DNA from: Wuchereria bancrofti
Lineage: Eukaryota; Nematoda; Chromadorea; Rhabditida; Onchocercidae
DNA: 64,000 nt
Reading direction: 5' to 3'
Assembly: GCA_005281725.1 (NCBI GenBank)
Contig: SSBO01000001.1
Location: 11,347,776 to 11,411,775, forward strand
Position 1 is the first letter of the stretch. The number at the start of each line of letters is the position of its first letter. A program made the position numbers and the translations under genes. Below, piece after piece: positions 38,629-51,471 of the stretch. Below the pieces are notes generated by a model. The model was not told the DNA's origin and did no database searches. It saw only the letters and a program-made list of their open reading frames with translations.

Positions 38629-39730
38629 ATTGCTAATTTAGACATTATCATACTTATTTATTCGAAATGTAACATTCAAATTAAGTCACGGATTCGAATA
38701 AACAAAAATATCTTTTTGATTTGCTCCTTGTTATCATGAATATATACTGTTATACTTTATTTAAGTTATTAATGATTTCCTATATAGTTATGCAAAATGT
38801 CTAGGTTATACAACTTCCGACAAATCCTAAAATTATTACAATTATTATCCTGATATTATGTCAAAAAAATATAACTGATAACTGGTAACAGAATAACTGT
38901 TCAAAGCAATTCTAAAATATACAATGATGTAATAATCTAGTATAATCTCTTTTATATATTCTTGAAAACTGATGCTTCAAATTTTTAATTAATTGTTTCC
39001 CTATAAGTATTAAGGAGGAAGAGCTAAGATAATTCAAAATGCTTCAATTTAAAGTTAAGAGAATACACCTTATTATTAGATTGGAAGAAACTTAACTCAA
39101 ACTTTATTGTGGTTATTAATTTGTACGATTTAAATTAATGAAATCTAATAATTCTCGAACAATTCAAATCTTTCCTCACTTCATTTTTTGCAACAATTGC
39201 AGGAAGCAAAATGTTGCATAGTGGTATGCATAGAGCATAATAAGATGCGCTGTGCAGCTATTACATATCTTTGTGCAACGTTCACTTCTGATGGGTATTG
39301 AGGATTTGAGAATTGGTTTCGATTAGGTGCAGCTATCGATGGGAAATTGATTGTGGAATGGCAGTGGTTATTATTGCTATTTTGAACTTTTTACTGTGCT
39401 AAATGAGAGCATCAATAGTTACTATTTATTATATTTCGTAGTGAAATGTTGTTTATTTAAAAAGAGATCGAATAAGTTTAATAGATAAGCTAGAGATTTA
39501 TAAAGTTTCTTTTCTTATGATGTTCCTTTGCTCTTCATTAAGTTATTATTTGAACTCGCAACTTTTTTCTAAAGTCATTATTTGATCTTTTTTTGCCATA
39601 GTGTGATGATAATGTGAAGTTTAGAATTTGTGGTAAATCTCTTCTTTTTCGGATTTCTTTTTTTTTTTAATGCTGCTCTTTACTATCGTTTGTCGTGATG
39701 TTTTATTTTAGTCTTATTAGATTTTCTTTT
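38629..39730. other. Divergent promoter region, KEKE-MSP and C1QBP genes
   Basis: About 1.1 kb between two gene starts on opposite strands. No coding exon seen. The part at about 39,190-39,380 is less AT-rich and may hold promoter elements, but no motif is recognised. Confidence 0.55.
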
Positions 39731-39748
39731 ATGTTGAAGATAGTCAAG

Positions 39749-41588
39749 ATGCGGTCAACTGCAATATGTCGTGCATTGTCAAAAGTCGTGCAGAGGCATG
39801 TTTCAACAGCAGCTGTTTGTTCTGGAATCAGGATGTCACGACCAGTTTTGATAGCTCGACAGATATCGTCCACCCTACGTATGCTTTCACAAATTATCAA
39901 AAGAAATGATATAGCATTTGGAAGTATAAACTATTTCAAGATTTCTAGCCGACAACAGTGGTATACTGTTATTTAGAACCCAAACCTTTTCTGCTACTGT
40001 TCGGCATTCTCATCGCATGCGAAAACTGCTATTTGAGATTGCCTAAGACTAAGAGTGAGCAGTGATGTTTTATCTGAACAACTCTTCATCAAGAATTGCT
40101 GCCGCTCACATGTGCAGTTTCTTAGAGATCCATCGAAATTATCTGTTTTTTTTTTCTAGGGTATAGAAATCCTACGGAATAATGGTAGTTTTCTCACTGT
40201 CAGAAAAACGATATTGCAGTTTCAGTTCCTTTCTTGTTTTAGCGTTAAGTAATGAATTAATTGATGCGCTAAAGAATGAAATTACTGCTGAGAAACAACT
40301 GGAGAAAGAAAATCTTCGTGGTGAACAAGCTCCAAGAATCTCGGGTTTTGAAATTACAACTAATGGCGCCAATGTACATTTGGCAAAGTTACACGGCAAT
40401 GAAAAGTGATTTTTTAATTTTGTGTGGTGGTTTCAATTCGCTACTATCTCAACTCAAAAACTTGTTCGGCAGTAGTGTATGAATAGCTTTAAAGCGTTAA
40501 GGCATACATCTCAGAATGTTGAAGCCCAATTTGTCATACGTTAACGAGCTAAATTCAAGTCATTCAGCCATTAAACATATATGCAAAAATACAGTGAGAG
40601 AATTGGCATAGGAAAACACCAGTTACCTCATAACTCCTGTAACCTTATGGATTTCACATTATCGTTGAAATTATAAAATATGTTTCATATTTAATTACAG
40701 TTGTAAATTTTCTAGAATTAATGTATACTTTAATGTCAATCATTCAGTAGATATGGAAGGCGAAGAAGATGAGGTTTGTTTTGATTTTACATTTTTCTTT
40801 TTTTTTTTTTGTTCATTTTGTCGTCTAGAATTTATGATTTTCTTTTATAAGTAGTTAATCTAACGCTTGCACATTAACTTTATGCTCTTTCATTCATGTT
40901 ACTTCTCGTTTGCTCTTATTTGTGATTATTTGTAGGATGAAGGAGTTCCACTCGCCCTGCCTTCACTTACTATAGAAATCATCAAGGCACAACAACGATT
41001 ATGCTTTTACCTTGATTTATGCGAAAACGAAGATGCAACAGAAGCAAATGAACGGTGTAAGTAACGTTTTAAGTTTGATTACCCTTAACCGGGTCATGCA
41101 AACCGCAACAACTTACGAGAAAGAAATAACTTGCTGATAAACAAAAGCTTTTCCCTGATGCATCCAGTGCTTTAATTGCAGTCGATTTCCGTGTAGCAGA
41201 ATTTTACATTGCTCCTGCATCTAAAGGAACAGAAGATGAAGACGTACCTGATTCAGTATACTCATCATCCGGCAAATATATTGATCCAGTATGCATTTTC
41301 ACTCGAGTTTTTCCAGTTATTTGATTAGCTTGAATAATCAGTGCATCTGTTATTAATGAAAGAAATGCCACCTCGAAATAAGAAATGTGGTTGTATAGAA
41401 GGTCGGAGATCTAGTTAACTAGTTAATCAAAATTTCAGACTTTGCATGATCTTTTATTCAATAACTATTTGGCGGAACGTGGCTTCGATCAGAAATTTTG
41501 TCGTGAAGTGGTGGATTTCGCAACACACTATGAGCATTCGCAGTATGTTAAATTATTGACGGATATCAAGTCATTTGTTTCAAAATGA
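39749..41588 (+). CDS. C1QBP/p32/MAM33 mitochondrial matrix protein
   Basis: Six exons: 39749-39878, 40243-40405, 40716-40773, 40936-41056, 41182-41288 and 41439-41588; 242 aa. An in-frame ATG at 39731 would add six residues. The N-terminus (MRSTAICRALSKVVQRHVST) is rich in Arg, Ser and Ala and lacks acids, as in a mitochondrial presequence. The mature part shows family features: ALSNELIDALKNEI-like helix A, EKENLRGE, ISGFEI, an acidic loop (EGEEDEDEG), LTIEIIKA, the run from ERFDFRVAEFYIAP, and a C-terminal helix with LAERGFDQKFCREVVDFATHYEHSQYV split over two motifs. p32 forms an acidic trimer in the matrix and supports mitochondrial translation. Intron 2 contains the second copy of a dispersed repeat. 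The FEM-2-type gene follows 620 nt downstream on the same strand. Confidence 0.9.
40499..40555 (+). repeat. Dispersed repeat, copy 2
   Basis: Matches 15734-15790 over about 57 bp with several substitutions and small indels. It lies in the intron between 40405 and 40716. Confidence 0.6.
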
Positions 41589-42186
41589 AAAAATCGGGAA
41601 ATGGCTGTTACTTATGAAATCGTTCAAAGTAACTTCTGAACTGAAACTCCACAGCATATTTTGTTTCTTTGTGTGTTTGGACTTTTTTTAACTCATTTGT
41701 TGTTGAATTCATGCATTCGATTGCTACGAACCGTTGATTTTAATGCATTATTTTTTACTTTATTTAGTAAAATTTGTCAAGTATTTTCATTTCTTATATA
41801 CATTTGAAGTCTCTTCATAGACTCAAAGTGATGATATCTTTTTATCGTCAAAGGTTTGATTGAATTCGAGGGGTTATTTCGAATCAAAAAAAAAAGAAAC
41901 TGATGATCCTTAGGAGGTGTTAATTTCAAAAGCTGGAAGGAAGCTCATCTTATAAGTTGGCGTGTATGGATTGATGTAGTTCTTTTGGGTTTACTTCACA
42001 ACTTATATGACAAAGTGTTCAAGGAACTATGACTAGTTTTTCAGTCATAATTGATTGATGCTAAGAATGTGGATTATGGTTTTGATTAGCATTTCTGAGT
42101 TAGATGGTTTGATACTCAAGTTTTAGATTCAAACGAGTAAGTGGGATCAATATACGTGTAATAACTGAAAGCATCATGCATTTGTC
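41589..42186. other. Spacer between C1QBP and FEM-2-type genes
   Basis: About 600 nt on the same strand, holding the C1QBP 3' UTR. It contains no exon. Its length is compatible with either separate promoters or a loose operon. Confidence 0.55.
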
Positions 42187-42187
42187 G

Positions 42188-42196
42188 TTGATTTAG
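42188..42196 (+). other. Probable trans-splice acceptor, FEM-2-type gene
   Basis: TTGATTTAG ends at 42196, 11 nt before the ATG at 42208. Confidence 0.5.
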
Positions 42197-42207
42197 GAAA
42201 TTTAAGG

Positions 42208-45200
42208 ATGGATGGTGGATGTAAAGTAGGGCTGAAAGAACTGCAGCCAAGCGACGATGAATTACTGATATCATTAGTGAAAAATTATTTAAAATGTTCG
42301 CCTGAACCGGATAACGAAATCACCATTAGGTTTCGTCCACCTTACTTACAAACCACAAAACATGATGCACGTGGTGATGCAGTAGCACTGATTGTTGAAC
42401 ATTTACATCAAAGGTTCATATTTTTTTCAAATTTTTTGTTGGCAACATTATTCAGCCCTTTTCTGTCCAAATAGGCCAATTTACTTCAAGTTTTGGCTTT
42501 CCTTAAGATAGCATGTTGAATTCTTATTTGAAAAAAAAGCACTTTTATTTCCCAGTCCATAAACGTTGCAATTGCTCTGTACAGTGAAGCAATTTTTGAC
42601 TAATGATATCGCATTTATTTTTTAGAGGATTTCCGCCTTCGGCGGCTTATACAATAGCATATTCATTAGTGGATATTTACGCAAATGAACTAAACACAGC
42701 AGAGGTACCATTTGATGAAAATGATTATAGTGCTATCGACGCCACGGTTTGGTGTCGTGAAGTTATACATTATTTGAATATGTATCTCAACAATTTGGTA
42801 AACAGTTTTGTTCCACCACCAAGTAATTTGTTTATCAAGATTATCATTTTTCTTATTTGCTGTGGTAGTTATGTGTTATTAAGGATTAATTAGTGAAACA
42901 ATCGTAATGTTTGTAGAAAATAACAATAGTTGATAATTATGAGATTTTAAATAGACAAAACTTTTCCAGTATTTTTTTCGGTACCTATGAGGATATGTTT
43001 GTTGTAATAAATTCTGTCGTTTATTCATGCCGGAGTGAATTAAGCTTTTAAGCACACTTTTCATTCAATTCAAATAAAAATGAATAAAATCTTTTAGAGT
43101 GAAAAAAATACTTTACATTCATACATAGTTCAAGAAATAATATCATTTATTCTTGCATGTCACGTACCCCGAATTTCTTCAGAGATTCAATCAATTTCCG
43201 ACCAGCTGTTGTATTCGTACTGTGCCCAAAAAAATAGACGTTCCAAAATGGAAGATCGTGCAGTTCTTCTGCCTTCACTTTCCGTCATTGAGCCATTAAA
43301 GGTGTTTTTTTTTTTTTTGTTGTATAATCGGCTTAGTTATTTGAAACTTTTTAATACCACAAAAGTGTCTTTAACAATATTTATGTCTGGAACAAGAAAA
43401 GCAAATGCTAATATGAACATAAATTTATTTTCTTGACTAAAATCGGTGAATCGGATTTTTTATATTAGTTTCCGTCCACATTTCAAGTGTTTCTATGAGG
43501 ATATATACTATAGTATGCTAAAACAGTTCTGTTATAATTGCCTACCGTAATCTTCAATGCACTATTCCTATAAGTTGGTATTATATTCTCAAGTCGAAAA
43601 TGGGAGCTATTTTTAAAAAACTGAAGTTTTGATAAATTCGAATTGGTTTGAGTAGCTGTTCAAACCTATCATGGCTACATATGTTTGCTTATTATAGGGT
43701 AATTGTCGTGATCGTGATTCATTTTTTGCCGTATTTGATGGACATAATGGAGTCGATTGCGCCAATTATGCAAGCTCTCACTTTGCGAGATGCCTTATTG
43801 AAAATACGCAATACGCTGTTGGCCAGATTGAAAATATAATGAGAAATACCTTTACTGAGCTTGATAAAAGACTTACTGCACGATGTAAAAATGAGGTATT
43901 CATGGTTGTGTCTTTTGTGCCGTAAGTACTGTCAACCATAAAATTATGTAAGACTTGTGATGTCATTAATTTGAGTTAAGCCGTTATACGATTTGGAGTT
44001 AGTTGAATAAGGTAATGGTAACTTATTGCCACTCATCTGTAGAGCTTTTAGATATCTCCTATTTTGAAATTGATGTCTTTTTTATACTGTTTTTTCAGCA
44101 TATAAAAGGCGGTACTACCGCTGTTTGTGCCTTTTTACGAGGCCAAAGACATTTGTGTGTTGGTTGGTGCGGTGACTCAGCTGCAGCTGTCTTAAGAAAA
44201 GATGCAGTACGGACATTATCCTCAGCCCACTCGCCAAATGTTCCGGTAAATATAGATTTTTCATATATAGTGTACTCGAACACGTGTTCCTTGAATAGAT
44301 TAGTTGGCTGCTGTAGTATAAATTTTTCAAACCGACACCAATAATGGAAATGTAGATGCACAAAGAAACATTAATCATGAAATCGATGTTGATTCGAAAT
44401 GCTGGGATCACCAAGTATATGACGTTATAAATAAGACATCGTCTTGTCGATTTGCGGTTCAAAATAAACCGGATTAGGATAAATTTTAATATTTAGAACA
44501 TTTGTAAACAAGCCATTTGTACTATTCAGGTTGTTAAGGCAGGTATGACTTTGTGGTTATGTGAAAGTGGCAGATTGACAGATATTAATTAATACTTAGA
44601 AAATGTTTCGCTTTAATTTCGACTGTATCCAATTTAGGAAGAAGTACGTCGAGTAGAAGAAGCTGGCGGAATGGTTGTGCCTATACAAGGAGAGCTGAGA
44701 GTTAATGGAATTTTAAATCTAACACGTTCTCTTGGTTTGTGTTATTGAATTTGCAGAGGTTACAGAGCAAAAATGTTGACAAAAGTTTTTTAAATTAGTT
44801 CTTGTTATTTACATTATAAATTTAAATTGTATTACTTTAATGGTTCTCAAGGCTTTCCTTTTTCCTCCTTCCTTTCTTTCCAGCTTATCTGTTCAAGTGT
44901 GTTTACAGGAATTCATGGTGAAACGTTAAAGATTTATCGGATCACATCAGGACATAGTATAATTTAAACAAATAAATCAGGATGAAAATAGTGTACAGAT
45001 TCTTTAAATTTTTTCATAATGAGCTTGTAGAGCGGAATCCTTGATCTTGTTATATTGAGATTGTTGTTGATTCATTCGTATTATTTGCAGGTGATATTGA
45101 TGGCAGACCGATGATATCACCTGAACCAGATGTTTTGTCGTTTGAACTTGATAATTCTGAATACCTTTTATTGTTATCTTGTGACGGTGTCTGGGATTCA

Positions 45201-45615
45201 CTAAGTGAACAAGCAGTGTATTCTCATGTTGCCCAGTTTGTTTGTAAGAATTCACAAGAAAGTAAGCGTACTTAATTTGCTTATTACCCAGTGCACAAAA
45301 CTCCGTTTATTGAGAAGTTACAAAATTTTTTAGGCAACCGATCATTTCTGAGACAGTTGTGATAAAACTAGATATATAAGGTCAAATTGAAATTAGGTAA
45401 AGCCATAATTCACTGTTCTATCTGTGGTGTCTCATACTTGGAAGAGTTCGAATTGTATTCATTTATTTTATGTATTGTATTTAGATTATGGTAAGTTGGC
45501 AGAATTCATCGTTGATCGAGCCAGAGAAGCAGGAGCGACAGACAATTTAACGCTTATCTGTGTTTTTTTAAGGCCCGTGGAAGATTTATGGAAGCTGTTC
45601 ACTGCTGAAACTTAA
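42208..45615 (+). CDS. fem-2: PP2C protein phosphatase, FEM-2/PPM1F (POPX) type
   Basis: Eight exons: 42208-42413, 42626-42797, 43185-43301, 43698-43895, 44099-44245, 44638-44734, 45091-45261 and 45485-45615; 412 aa. An N-terminal domain of about 125 residues (LVKNYLKCSP, GFPPSAAYTIAYSLVDIYAN, FDENDYSA) precedes the PP2C core, as in nematode FEM-2 and vertebrate POPX phosphatases. Metal-binding residues are in place: ED149-150 in SKMEDR, D179 in FAVFDGHNG, D344 and D348 in CDGVWD, and D389-N390 in GATDNLT. GGTTAV and VGWCGDS are also present. The enzyme removes phosphate from Ser/Thr using Mg/Mn. In C. elegans FEM-2 acts with FEM-1 and FEM-3 in male sex determination; that role is inferred here. 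The exon-3 acceptor is CAGAG rather than CAG, forced by phase. The protein is slightly shorter than the C. elegans one (449 aa). Confidence 0.9.
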
Positions 45616-48600
45616 TTTATAATTCTCAAGTGATTAGTGCCGCTTTATTTGTCAAGATCTAAACACGAGAAATTTACGGCTTATTGGCTGTTTCTTTTTT
45701 TTGTTCAAGTGTGCCTTGTGGAGTACTCTCTGGTGTCAGTCTTATATACTGTGTATTTAATTCTCATCAGGTAGATCCTTTAGCTTTGTTGCATTTATTT
45801 ATTAATTTAAAATTTTTTTTAGAGATTACAGACTGAGAACTGAAGAAAATTTATAGTTTGTTTTATTCTTATTTTATCTGGCATCTTTACTTGTGCGTTC
45901 CCACCCAAACATTTAGCTCTGGTGTGATTTCTTACATCTTCAGGTCTCGTTTCATTATAAATTCGTCTTTTTCTAAATGCCATTTGTTTTTATTTCTTAT
46001 TTTTTTTTCTTTTCCTTTTATTTTTTGATATGGTCGCTTATTCGTGACCTCATCATCTTCCCCTTCTAATGAAAAGCACTGTTTCAACTTTGTTTCGGAT
46101 TTCCCATATATTGATGTTGAATCTCACCAGCTGTCCAATTCAGATTTGTTTTTCATAATTTATTTTGTTTTTCATTATTTTAATGGCTTCTTTTGTAGAA
46201 CCCAATTAACTGCTAGGATTGTTTCTTGCTTTTAATTTTCTCTTCCAGGAATTTTTGAGGGAAAAATTTCTGTGTCAGAGCATTTATTTGCAAAGTTTCT
46301 TCGAACTAAGTTGCTTTGCATATTTATTTTAATAGGTACCACAGTTGTGCTAAGTATTTTTTTTAACTTTATACATGTTTTCAATGTTATTCATTCTTCC
46401 AGGCCTTTAATATATAAATCACATTTGATGGAAGTGTAAATATGGTTATGTTTTTATTTTTCCAAGTGGAAATGTTATTGCTTTGGCTTTCAGTTAGATT
46501 TCATGGACATATTAGCAGCATCTGTACTAGGAGCTAGTAATACTAGAATAAAAGAACCGTTTGAAGAACTCATTCTTCAACAGATTCAAGTTTAGATTGC
46601 TGGATTTCGGAACTGAATAAGATTTGATAGATGGATCGATGTTGAGGCAATCCAATAGTAAACAAAATTATCTTTGCCCCAACTCTCGTATGACTTGCTC
46701 GGTATGTCATCTGAGGTGTTGGAAAAAACAACCAATTTCTAATTTTTTATTGTTTTGCCGCCTTTCGTGTTCCACTCCATTCGGAAAATGGGAGAAAATA
46801 TTAGTGTGCTAATTAACAACTAGAATTGGGGAATGTAGGAATAAATTTGCCATTTTTTGCAACTGAGTTAAAATATTAAAGGAATTATAAACTTAAAAAA
46901 ATTGAATTTTCAACAATTCAGGAAGATTTCTTGGAGACTTCCAAGACTTCTTGGAGCCAAACAGGATGAGCTTTGGGAGGTTACGTTTTTTTTTTCTCTC
47001 TCTTTTTGTTGAGTAAATGTGTGCATTAACAAGAAAGTGGATAGCTAAAGGTGATATTAATTTATATTTGATTTTGGAGCTACTATAATGCTAACTTGAT
47101 CAAATGCCATGATTTTGTTTACTCTTTCTACTTATTCATACTTATAGCCAAGAAGTTTGTTTATTATGCATCATTAATGAAGAAAATGACAACTGTGGCA
47201 TATTATGATGTTCTTTTGTGAATTTTTGACGGATTTGCCCATTATATAGAAGTTATATTGCAAATAATGTCCGTTATTAGGGAAGAAAGTCCGGAATTTC
47301 CGGGCATATTTGACATCCTGGAATATTTGCTGAGGAAGAAATCAGTAATTTTCACATTTTTGGCTACTTTATTCACTTGACTAATACAGTTGACTAGAAG
47401 ATGTTATATTTAAAATTCATTCATTTTATTTTACTTCTGTATTTTAATCAATTTCTTGGAAGATTCAAAGGGATATAACTTATTGAGCTTATTTTTTGAC
47501 TATATCCCATTTTTGAAAATTTATTGAAAGCATTTGTCGTTAAAAAATCATAAAATTGCTGTTATTTTAAAACATTTTTTATGCTATATAAGTAAATAAG
47601 CAATCCAAAAAATGACTAAATTTTGTTTACAAAAGTTTCTTTCAAGCCAATTCCAAAGTCCTATGCTTAATTTCACTAAGTTGAAAATTAATTGAATAAA
47701 AGATTTAACTTGTAATACAAGCAGCTAGCATGTAGTGATATGAGGTGGAAAAAAACTGGTTCGTAGATCCGGTGAGAAAAAACGGTTATCGGAAGATAAA
47801 ATTTGCTGTTTTATTCTGTACAACAGTCTATTATGGGCATATTGCTATTAGAAGATTGATAGTCGTCGAATTTTTGGAATATTTTTCTCTTTTGAAATGA
47901 ATATTGCAAGTTTTTGTAACATTTTTCTATTTCAATACATATATTTACTCAACATGTGATGTGACATGATAAAATATATGATATGATGTGAAATATATGT
48001 TAAAAAGTATATGTGGAACCAAAATTTAATGTTTATTAGTAGAAAAAGTAATATTTGATTTACTAGAAGATAATTAAAATTATTTTAATAAAAGCAATGA
48101 GAGATTTTTTTTTTTTTTTTACTAAGGATTGCATGTATTGAATGAAATAGTTAAATATCGAATAGCGCGATATTTTTTCATGAAATGTCGATGCAATTGA
48201 TGCGTTTAGTATTGTAAGTTGTTTACAGTTTTCAAATACAAAGTTTTCTAACGTTTAATAATGAGAACTGTTATTCGCAAAGACAATAGAAATTTCCATA
48301 AAACACGGATTACTTTTCTGTTTTCAGGAAAGACCGGAAACAATTAGTTATGAAAGAATATATATTTTAACTATCTCTGATTATGTCGTTATCATTTGTA
48401 CCGGAAAAAGTGGAAAAATGTTAATTCCATTAAACATTTCCTGTGATTTATTGCAACAGAGACAAGCGCAAAAATTAGCATTTTGTAAAAACTTTTCAGC
48501 AAAAAAAAAAAATTTTTTTGATCAATGTTTATATTTATTTCACTGTGAAATACATTGAATCAATGTTTATTACGTCTTTTGTATTTCGAATTATAATCAA

Positions 48601-48774
48601 TGGAAATGCATAGCTCATTGATTTAGCGGACTGTTTATATTCCATTATATTTTTCAGTATCAATACTTTAAAATTTGAAAAGAGGATGAAGTTTACTAAA
48701 ATTACTTCATTCAAATTTGGGATTAAGTATTACAGTATGTTAAATTAATGTTTAAAGATTCCGAATGATTGCTT
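45616..48774. other. Intergenic between FEM-2-type and TMEM144 genes
   Basis: About 3.1 kb between convergent 3' ends. T-rich. Short frames are unsupported. A near-palindrome, CCGGAATTTCCGG, lies at about 47,291; no function is evident. Confidence 0.6.
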
Positions 48775-51471
48775 TTAAAAATCCTTTGATAATCCGACTA
48801 TTATAGCACCTGTAATAGTAATTACTATAGCTACGGATAAAATTTTCAAATTTCGTCTACCACAAATTTCCTTGAAATAGATGACACTCCAAAGAGCTCC
48901 AATGACACCTGGTACCATACTGTTAATAGGGAATGATATCGATTGAGCAATATAATTGTTTGCAATGAACCTAAAATTTGTCAAACATTATTTTATTTAA
49001 TTGCTGCTTTATGAATATTAAATTAAATGGCAAAAGATTTCTTTGAATTTACCGACTTTTAACATAAATGAGAATATGTCTCCTTGAAAAGTTAAGATAC
49101 ATTCGCATTTTCACTTACTCAGATAACTTAAATGTAACATTACCATGAAGTTTGTGCAATAGCCCACATAATACCCGAAGTGAAGGCAGGTAAAATAATT
49201 TGATGGTTGACCACTGGCCTATTAAGTTTGATAATAGCATATCCCACTAGAATAATTGTACCAGTAACGAAAATGCCAGTGAAATGAGCAAAAACATATG
49301 GTAATGCTTCCGATGGTGCACCTGCGAACTGAAATGACAAAAATTAGATTTTAAATAATACAATAAGATTATTGTCAAATTAAGTTTGCAAAGTATCAGC
49401 AATAAATTAGATATTAAATTACTATTTTTTTTTTGTGATAACAGTGATAAATTTAAATCAGATTTTTTAGTAATCAAAAAAAAAAAAGAATAACCTGATC
49501 GGGATGTTCTTGAACATAAATGACAGGAACAAATGTCAACCCGTAGAATAGACCTGCAAACAGCGACAGTGCTACACCGCTGAAATTATTGCTTTGTTTA
49601 CTTCAAAATTTCCAATTATTATCTTTACAAAAGTGTTCTTTTTTTGTTATACCTGCATTGGGTCACTATTATTTAATAATTATTTTTGTGACACATAAGC
49701 TCAAGTCAGTTCATTTCATCAAAATATGATAGTAATAACAACTTAAACTTATCAAAATATGAAGATTATAGGATGTTATCATATGTTATCAATATGATTG
49801 TGCCAGATAAATCAAAATGACACATCATTTGGATCAAGATAATTTGATAGCTAAACTTTCATAAATAAAATAAAATACAATGTCCGTAATATTAGCAAAG
49901 AATGGCATAGTAAAAAGTGGAATAACTCAGATGGTTTTGATAAGTTTACAAAAAAAAAAAAAAAAATAACTTACAATATTCGTTTTCTCATTGAATTTCT
50001 TTCTTCTTTTTCATCATTGCTAAACAGTTTCGTTTCTTCATAACCGTTCTTTCGTGATTTTAATGGTAAAACAGGTGATTCCACTTCTATAACCAATTCA
50101 TTTTTTTGTTCTCCTCCTCCTCCTCCTCTGATTTCCTTAGAATCATTAGACTTCATAGTTGGTTTTATGAGTGCAAATAGTACTCCACTGAAAATGATTT
50201 TTTTTTATACAACAAAAAAAAAGTTAAAAATTTTTAAAAAATTAAAATTTGAGTGTTTTGATGAGGTATTAAAAAAAAAAATCAATGTTTAAAATTTTTG
50301 AATTGCAAAAATTCAGAAGGAATTATAGGAAAGCTTACCCGAAAAGAATAAGCAATAAGCCAGCATAATTCAGAGTGATACTATTTGGAATATTTTCTTT
50401 TAGGCCAAATAAGCCAAAACGACTACTTGCCCAACCCATCAAACAACTAGCAATACCCCATATCAATAAAGCCATACCCATACCAATCAGTTCGAAAATT
50501 GTTATTGCCATTGCATTTCCTGAAATTAAAATTATTTTAAATAAATCCTAAAAAAATAAAAATTAGTTTCTCCAGAAAAAATTCTGCAATTAATAAAAAA
50601 CTTTACGGGAATTCCAAAAATTTATGTCATAACATAGTGTGTTGGAAATATCTTCAAAATTTCAAAAAAAATTCAAAATATCATAATATTTGTGGAATGC
50701 ATATGAGATTTTATCATATATGTAAAAATTTATTGAAAATTTTTAGGACTTTGAATTTTTACACTTCCTATTATTCCATTAAAAATTTATGAACAATTTC
50801 GATACTTAAATATTGGTAGCTTACCAACTGCCCAAAATACACCACCAAGCATTGCAAGTGGATAAAATTGCGGGAAACCTTCATAGGCGTTAATTATCAT
50901 ACCAACAAGGAATATTGCCGCACACATTATCCATTGTGAAAAGAAACCTGAAATTATTTCAGGTACAAACATATTTATTTACTCATTATTCATAATATGA
51001 TACAAATAAAAATAATAATACAAATAAAAAACTATATGAAATTATTATTTGAAGTCGACTAATAGACGTAATTGCTATAATATTGCTATTTTTTTAAATA
51101 TGTTTTTAAAAAATCTTTCTTTGATAAAATTTAAATTCAATTCAATTCAATTTTTACAGAGATGTCATGGATTTATTGGAAGTGTTTTTTTACCGATTCT
51201 TTTTATTTTTCTTCCAGTTATGGTATTTTTCTTGTAATCTTATAAAGAGGAACGATTTTTGTTCCCAATTTATCCACTTCTAACTAATCGTTACACTTGA
51301 TGTTTTAGTTTAATTAGATTTTAGATTAAAAATTTTAAATTTATTATAACAGAAAAGAAAAAGCTGACCATCGCCGGGATCAAATCGTTTAATGGGTACA
51401 AATAAAGATCCAAACAAACAAGTTGAAACACCACAAGCAGCTAATCCTGTGAGTGTGTTGCTTAGCGACAT
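48775..51471 (-). CDS. TMEM144 family multi-pass membrane protein
   Basis: Seven minus-strand exons: 51471-51369, 50947-50825, 50519-50339, 50187-49975, 49579-49495, 49328-49144 and 48970-48775; 361 aa, close to human TMEM144. Matching blocks in order: FGSLFVPIKRFDPGDG, QWIMCAAIFLVG, FYPLAMLGGVFWAVGNA, the run LIGMGMALLIWG with GWASSRFGLFGL, FYGLTFVPVIYVQEHPDQ, YVFAHFTGIF, SGIMWAIAQTSWFIAN and GALWSVIYFKEI near the C-terminus. About ten membrane segments are expected. Exon 4 encodes a hydrophilic loop with five consecutive glycines and many charged residues that is longer than the vertebrate loop. The family belongs to the drug/metabolite transporter superfamily; the substrate is unknown. A CTAG acceptor lies a little upstream of the ATG. 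Confidence 0.92.

Noticed and set aside
47285..47310. Near-palindrome CCGGAATTTCCGG as a regulatory site
   Set aside because: A single imperfect palindrome in a 3-kb spacer, with no flanking element; chance cannot be excluded.
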